Assembly (NCBI GenBank): GCA_900548195.1
Contig: URJQ01000030.1
Coordinates: 1-24,979, forward strand
Origin: an uncultured Prevotella sp.
GTDB lineage: Bacteria; Bacteroidota; Bacteroidia; Bacteroidales; Bacteroidaceae
Direction: 5' to 3'
Length of the DNA: 24,979 nucleotides
The notes under the pieces were generated by a model that did no database searches, was not told the DNA's origin, and worked only from the letters and a program-made list of their open reading frames with translations. Of this stretch, positions 20,597-24,979 are shown piece by piece; positions within the stretch are counted from its first letter, which is position 1; every line of letters starts with the position of its first letter. The position numbers and the translations under genes are program-made.

Positions 20597-22456
20597 ATGG
20601 CTAATAACAAAGAAAAACTCTTCACCGAGTTTACTGCACCTACCACTCAGGAATGGCTTGACAAGATTCAAGTTGACCTCAAAGGTGCAGACTTCCAGAA
20701 ACGACTCGTGTGGAAGACAAATGAAGGCTTCAGTGTGCAGCCGTTCTACCGCCGTGAGGATGTAGAGAAATTGCAGACTCCTAATTCTATGCCGGGCGAG
20801 TATCCTTTCGTCCGCGGTACCAAGAAAACAGACAATGTATGGTATGTACGTCAGGAAATTGACGCTGCAGATGCCAAAGTAGCTAATGCGAAAGCTCTTG
20901 ATGTGCTCAACAAGGGCATTGATTCTCTCTCATTCCGTGTACCTGGTGACAAGGTGAGTGCAGAGTTCGTAGAGCAGTTGCTCGAAGGTATCTATTGCGA
21001 TGTAGTAGAAGTAAACTTTACCACTTGCAAGCGTCACAGTCTGGAACTTGCTAAAGTCCTTACTGCATATTTCGAAAAGAAGGAATATAATAAGGAGAAA
21101 ATTGTAGGTTCCATTGATTGGGATCCAATCGAAAAAGTGATAATGCAGGGCAAGGATGTCAAGGAACTTCTTGCTGTTGCTCCTGCTCTTGTAGAAACTT
21201 TCAAGGATTATCCTAACTTCCGTTGTATTACAGTCAATTCTGTTGCTCTTTGCAATAGTGGCGCTTATATCGTTCAGGAACTCGGTTATGCTCTCTCTTG
21301 GGGTAACGAATATCTTCAGCAGCTCGTTGATGCTGGCGTAGAACCAACTCTTGCAGCAAAGAAGATAAAGTTCAATATGGGTATTTCTGAGAACTACTTC
21401 ATGGAGATTGCTAAGTTCCGTGCAGCTCGTATGCTTTGGGCATATATCGTAAAGCAGTATGAGCCAAAATGTGACTGCGCTTGCAAGATGTGTGTAAACG
21501 CTGTTACCACTTCTTATAATATGACAATATTTGACGCTCATGTCAATCTTCTTCGTTCTCAGACAGAGACTATGTCTGCAGCGCTTGCTGGTGTTCACTC
21601 TATTGTTGTAACTCCATTCGATGCTGTTTACGAGACTCCAAATGATTTCTCAGAGCGTATTGCACGTAATCAGCAGCTTCTTCTTAAGGAAGAATGTCAT
21701 TTCGACAAAGTCGTTGACCCTGCATCAGGTTCATATTATGTGGAAGAACTCACTACATCCCTTGCTACAGAGGGTTGGAAGCAATTCCTTAAAGTGGAAG
21801 AAGAGGGCGGTTTCCTTGCTGCTATTCTTGCTGGTACTGTACAGGATGATATCAACGCTACCAATGAGAAGCGTCATCTCCACGCTGCACAGCGCCGTGA
21901 GTTTATCCTTGGTACTAACCAATTCCCTAATTTTAATGAGAAGTCTGAAGGCAAGAAGCCTGTTTGCAATTGTGCAGACTCTTGCGGACAGAAGGACAAA
22001 GAGGGTGCAATCAAGACAATTCACGCATCTCGTCTCGCTGCAGACTTCGAGGCATTGCGCCTTTCTACAGAAAAGGCAGAGAAACAGCCAGTGGCATTCA
22101 TGGTAACCATCGGTAGCCTTGTTTGGCGTCAGGCTCGTGCACAGTTCTCATGCAACTTCCTCGCTTCTGCAGGTTACAAGGTAATGGATAACCTTGGTTT
22201 CAAGACAGTAGAGGAGGGTATTGATGCTGCTATGGCTGCAAACGCAGACATCGTAGTGCTTTGTTCTTCTGATGATGAGTATGCTGAGTATGCAATCCCT
22301 GCATATAAGTATCTCAATAATCGTGCTATCTTCGTTGTGGCTGGTGCTCCTGCTTGCTCTGAGGATCTTAAGGCAGCAGGTATTGAGAACTTCATCCACG
22401 TAAAGGTTAACCAACTTGAGACTCTCAAGAATTTCAACGCTAAACTGGGAATATAA
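20597..22456 (+). CDS. mutA: Methylmalonyl-CoA mutase small subunit
   Basis: Non-catalytic partner of MutB in succinyl-CoA/methylmalonyl-CoA interconversion. The 619 aa comprise a barrel domain (for example LSWGNEYLQQLVDAGV, NYFMEIAKFRAARMLWA) and a degenerate B12-binding-like domain (from about 490) with no DxHxxG, as normal for this subunit. The start at 20597 (MANNKEKLF) is preferred over ATG 20573, because the extra eight residues look non-conserved and the shorter leader would be cramped. Two cysteine clusters stand out: C292/C294/C296/C299 (CDCACKMC) and C457/C459/C463 (CNCADSC), the second in the linker between domains. It ends 2 bp before mutB. Confidence 0.95.
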   Translation: MANNKEKLFTEFTAPTTQEWLDKIQVDLKGADFQKRLVWKTNEGFSVQPFYRREDVEKLQTPNSMPGEYPFVRGTKKTDNVWYVRQEIDAADAKVANAKALDVLNKGIDSLSFRVPGDKVSAEFVEQLLEGIYCDVVEVNFTTCKRHSLELAKVLTAYFEKKEYNKEKIVGSIDWDPIEKVIMQGKDVKELLAVAPALVETFKDYPNFRCITVNSVALCNSGAYIVQELGYALSWGNEYLQQLVDAGVEPTLAAKKIKFNMGISENYFMEIAKFRAARMLWAYIVKQYEPKCDCACKMCVNAVTTSYNMTIFDAHVNLLRSQTETMSAALAGVHSIVVTPFDAVYETPNDFSERIARNQQLLLKEECHFDKVVDPASGSYYVEELTTSLATEGWKQFLKVEEEGGFLAAILAGTVQDDINATNEKRHLHAAQRREFILGTNQFPNFNEKSEGKKPVCNCADSCGQKDKEGAIKTIHASRLAADFEALRLSTEKAEKQPVAFMVTIGSLVWRQARAQFSCNFLASAGYKVMDNLGFKTVEEGIDAAMAANADIVVLCSSDDEYAEYAIPAYKYLNNRAIFVVAGAPACSEDLKAAGIENFIHVKVNQLETLKNFNAKLGI

Positions 22457-22458
22457 TT

Positions 22459-24612
22459 ATGGCAAGAAAAGATTTTAAGAATATAGATATTACTGCCGGC
22501 ATTAAGTCTCAGAACGGTGCTGAATGGCAGAAAGATAATCACATACAGTTTGTATGGAAGACTCCAGAACATATCGAGGTTAAGTCCGTATATACTAAGG
22601 AAGACCTTGAGGGTATGGAGCATCTCGACTTTACGGCAGGTATTCCTCCATTCCTCCGTGGTCCTTACTCAATGATGTATCCATTCCGTCCTTGGACCAT
22701 CCGTCAGTATGCAGGTTTCTCTACCGCAGAGGAATCTAACGCATTCTACCGTCGTAACCTTGCTGCAGGTCAGAAGGGTCTCTCTGTAGCCTTCGACCTT
22801 CCTACTCACCGTGGTTATGACCCTGACAACGCTCGCGTAATAGGTGACGTTGGTAAGGCTGGTGTGTCTATTTGTTCTGTAGAGAATATGAAGGTGCTTT
22901 TCGATGGTATTCCATTGAACAAGATGTCTGTATCTATGACAATGAATGGTGCTGTGCTTCCTATTATGGCATTCTACATTGTTGCAGGTCTTGAGCAGGG
23001 CGCTAAGCTTGAAGAGATGGCTGGTACTATTCAGAACGATATCCTCAAGGAATTCATGGTGCGTAATACATACATCTACCCACCAGCATTCTCTATGAAG
23101 ATTATCGCTGACATCTTCGAGTACACTTCTCAGAAGATGCCTAAGTTCAACAGTATCTCTATCTCTGGCTATCACATGCAGGAAGCTGGTGCTACAGCGG
23201 ATATCGAGTTGGCTTACACTCTTGCTGACGGAATGGATTACCTCCGTGCAGGTGTTAATGCTGGTATTGATATTGATGCTTTTGCACCACGTTTGTCTTT
23301 CTTCTGGGCTATCGGCATGAACCACTTCATGGAGATTGCTAAGATGCGTGCTGGTCGTCTCCTTTGGGCTAAGATTGTTAAGAGCTTTGGAGCTAAGAAT
23401 CCTAAGTCTATGGCTCTGCGTACTCACTCTCAGACATCAGGTTGGTCTCTTACCGAGCAGGACCCATTCAACAACGTAGGTCGTACTTGTATAGAGGCTA
23501 TGGGTGCAGTACTTGGTCATACTCAGTCTCTCCATACTAATGCTCTCGATGAGGCTATCGCTCTTCCTACAGACTTCTCTGCTCGTATTGCTCGTAATAC
23601 CCAGATCTATATCCAGAACGAAACAAAGGTATGTAAGGAAATCGACCCATGGGCAGGCTCATATTATGTAGAGACTCTTACCAATGAACTCGTACACAAG
23701 GCTTGGGAGCATATCCAGGAAATCGAGAAGCTTGGCGGTATGGCTAAGGCTATCGAGACAGGTGTGCCTAAAATGCGTATTGAGGAAGCCGCTGCTCGCA
23801 CTCAGGCTCGTATCGACTCAGGCGTTCAGACCATCGTCGGTACTAACAAGTACCGTCTTGAGCATGAGGATCCTATCGATATTCTTGAGGTGGATAACAC
23901 AGCTGTTCGTCTCCAGCAGGAGGCTGCTCTCAAGGAACTCAAGGCTAAGCGTGACAACGAGGCCTGTAAGAAGGCACTTGATGCTCTTACAGAGGTAGTT
24001 CGTACTGGTAATGGTAATCTCCTTGAAGCTGCAGTAGAATGCGCTAAGTTGCGTTGTACTCTTGGTGAGATTTCCGACGCTTGCGAAAAGGTAGTTGGTC
24101 GTTATAAGGCAGTAATCAGAACAATTTCAGGCGTGTATAAATCAGAATCAAAGAATGATAGCGACTTCGACAAGGCTTGTGAGCTTACAGAGAAGTTTGC
24201 TAAGAAGGAAGGTCGTCGTCCTCGTATCTTCGTAGCTAAGATGGGACAGGATGGTCACGACCGTGGTGCTAAGGTAGTTGCTACAGGTTATGCTGACTGT
24301 GGTTTCGACGTTGATATGGGTCCATTGTTCCAGACTCCTGAAGAGGCGGCACGTGAGGCCGTAGAGAATGACGTTCATGTAGTAGGTGTCAGCTCACTTG
24401 CTGCAGGTCACAAGACTCTTATCCCTGCTCTTATTGCAGAACTGAAGAAGCTTGGTCGTGAAGATATCATGGTGATTGCTGGTGGCGTAATTCCTGCACA
24501 GGATTATGACTTCCTCTATAAGGCTGGCGTTGCTGCTATCTTCGGTCCTGGTACTTCTGTTGCTAAGGCTGCCGTAGAAATGATGAACATTCTTCTTGAT
24601 GAGCAGGCTTAA
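22459..24612 (+). CDS. mutB: Methylmalonyl-CoA mutase large (catalytic) subunit
   Basis: Adenosylcobalamin-dependent radical isomerase that, in succinate-propionate fermenters, converts succinyl-CoA to (R)-methylmalonyl-CoA. The length is 717 aa. The substrate barrel has RQYAGFSTAEESNAFYRRN (Y84, equivalent to Y89 of the Propionibacterium enzyme) and SGYHMQEAGA with H239 (equivalent to H244). The C-terminal cobalamin domain has DGHDRG at 598-603, with H600 the axial cobalt ligand, then SSLAAGH and AGGVIPAQDY. It is separated from mutA by 2 bp, so the two are translated together. It is followed by a strong terminator. The epimerase and the decarboxylase alpha gene are not adjacent. Confidence 0.98.
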   Translation: MARKDFKNIDITAGIKSQNGAEWQKDNHIQFVWKTPEHIEVKSVYTKEDLEGMEHLDFTAGIPPFLRGPYSMMYPFRPWTIRQYAGFSTAEESNAFYRRNLAAGQKGLSVAFDLPTHRGYDPDNARVIGDVGKAGVSICSVENMKVLFDGIPLNKMSVSMTMNGAVLPIMAFYIVAGLEQGAKLEEMAGTIQNDILKEFMVRNTYIYPPAFSMKIIADIFEYTSQKMPKFNSISISGYHMQEAGATADIELAYTLADGMDYLRAGVNAGIDIDAFAPRLSFFWAIGMNHFMEIAKMRAGRLLWAKIVKSFGAKNPKSMALRTHSQTSGWSLTEQDPFNNVGRTCIEAMGAVLGHTQSLHTNALDEAIALPTDFSARIARNTQIYIQNETKVCKEIDPWAGSYYVETLTNELVHKAWEHIQEIEKLGGMAKAIETGVPKMRIEEAAARTQARIDSGVQTIVGTNKYRLEHEDPIDILEVDNTAVRLQQEAALKELKAKRDNEACKKALDALTEVVRTGNGNLLEAAVECAKLRCTLGEISDACEKVVGRYKAVIRTISGVYKSESKNDSDFDKACELTEKFAKKEGRRPRIFVAKMGQDGHDRGAKVVATGYADCGFDVDMGPLFQTPEEAAREAVENDVHVVGVSSLAAGHKTLIPALIAELKKLGREDIMVIAGGVIPAQDYDFLYKAGVAAIFGPGTSVAKAAVEMMNILLDEQA

Positions 24613-24684
24613 TTCCTGTCTTGTAAAGATATAAGAATGAAATATAAACGAGAATAGTTTCTTCTTTCTCGAATAATGCAAGTA

Positions 24685-24730
24685 AATCCCCTCAGTTCTT
24701 TATTTTGAAAACTGAGGGGATTATTTTTTT
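24685..24730 (+). terminator. Terminator of mutAB
   Basis: Thirteen-bp perfect stem, 24685-24697 with 24710-24722, a 12-nt loop and then ATTTTTTT. It ends the mutAB transcript about 75 bp after the mutB stop. Confidence 0.92.
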
Positions 24731-24979
24731 GTGGCGTATTTCAATGGTTGACATAATGTTGGCAATCTCGTCATTTATGTGAAGTCGCAGAAATGTGTAA
24801 TCACTCTAAAGTCAGTAATCTATACTTTCGTCGCATAGTAAGTAATCGGAATTATTTCAATGGAATAATGGAGCGATAAAAGGTTAACGACAAATTGCTG
24901 AACATGAAATACGTTTCAATTTTTCTCAAATGATGCAATAACGTCAAGCGCAAGGAAACCGCCAAGTTTTGTTATTTTT
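24731..24979. other. Intergenic sequence at the window end
   Basis: No ORF, RNA gene or strong hairpin is visible in these ~250 bp. A TACTTTCG near 24823 resembles a -7 box with one mismatch but has no -33 partner, so it is not called as a promoter. Confidence 0.4.

Noticed and set aside
20930..21598. 222-codon ORF antisense to mutA, with a similar 252-codon one in mutB (22669-23427)
   Set aside because: Both are mirror frames of conserved enzyme genes with no family match or promoter.
24731..24979. Promoter for a gene beyond the window (TACTTTCG near 24823)
   Set aside because: One mismatch in the -7 box and no TTTG about 20 nt upstream.

Overview
The window looks like a chromosomal segment of a Bacteroidales bacterium, most likely Prevotella/Segatella-like. 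The evidence is protein content (two-subunit methylmalonyl-CoA mutase, a Na+-pumping decarboxylase with a lamin-tail OadG subunit, Bacteroidetes-style CstA, GHL10 and C69 proteins), starts that mostly lack Shine-Dalgarno sequences, and several promoters of the Bacteroidetes form TTTG-N20-TAnnTTTG. The genus is an inference, because no rRNA or marker gene is present.

Layout. 1-500: non-coding, with a 44-bp tandem repeat and a strong terminator. 499-6172 (+): a branched-chain amino acid operon. It has a promoter, a 30-codon leader peptide rich in Ile and Leu, a mutually exclusive antiterminator and terminator, then leuA, leuC, leuD and a second isopropylmalate/citramalate synthase-family gene; leuB does not follow. 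6173-6693: a 22-bp-period repeat array and a large inverted repeat that probably terminates both converging units. 6694-9262 (-): a cyclophilin and a secreted GHL10 glycoside hydrolase-like protein. 9271-9319: two divergent promoters whose elements interleave. 9574-11696 (+): cstA and a small outer-membrane barrel-like protein. 11847-12731 (+): nadC. 12930-14570 (+): secreted C69 dipeptidase. 14858-14929 (+): tRNA-Cys(GCA), with its own promoter and terminator. 14994-15296 (+): small winged-helix-like protein of unknown function. 15297-15848: AT-rich, essentially gene-free. 15913-20412 (-): an operon of an AAEx/YidE-type transporter, an OadG-like subunit, a biotin carrier and the beta subunit of a Na+-translocating decarboxylase. 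20597-24612 (+): mutA-mutB, closed by a strong terminator. 24731-24979: nothing assignable.

How the genes fit together. The left operon makes leucine precursors. If the second synthase is a citramalate synthase, the operon also supplies the isoleucine precursor 2-oxobutyrate through shared LeuCD. The leader peptide is richer in Ile than Leu, which fits that dual role. The right half serves the succinate-propionate pathway: MutAB interconverts succinyl-CoA and methylmalonyl-CoA, and the divergent operon holds the membrane and biotin parts of a methylmalonyl-CoA decarboxylase sodium pump. The carboxyltransferase alpha subunit is absent from the window. Heading the pump operon is a transporter of the family that includes the Corynebacterium succinate exporter SucE, which makes a succinate or C4-dicarboxylate export role worth testing.

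The best candidates for something new are the leu/ile attenuator, the transporter coupled to the decarboxylase operon, the cysteine clusters in MutA and the 22-bp phased array.
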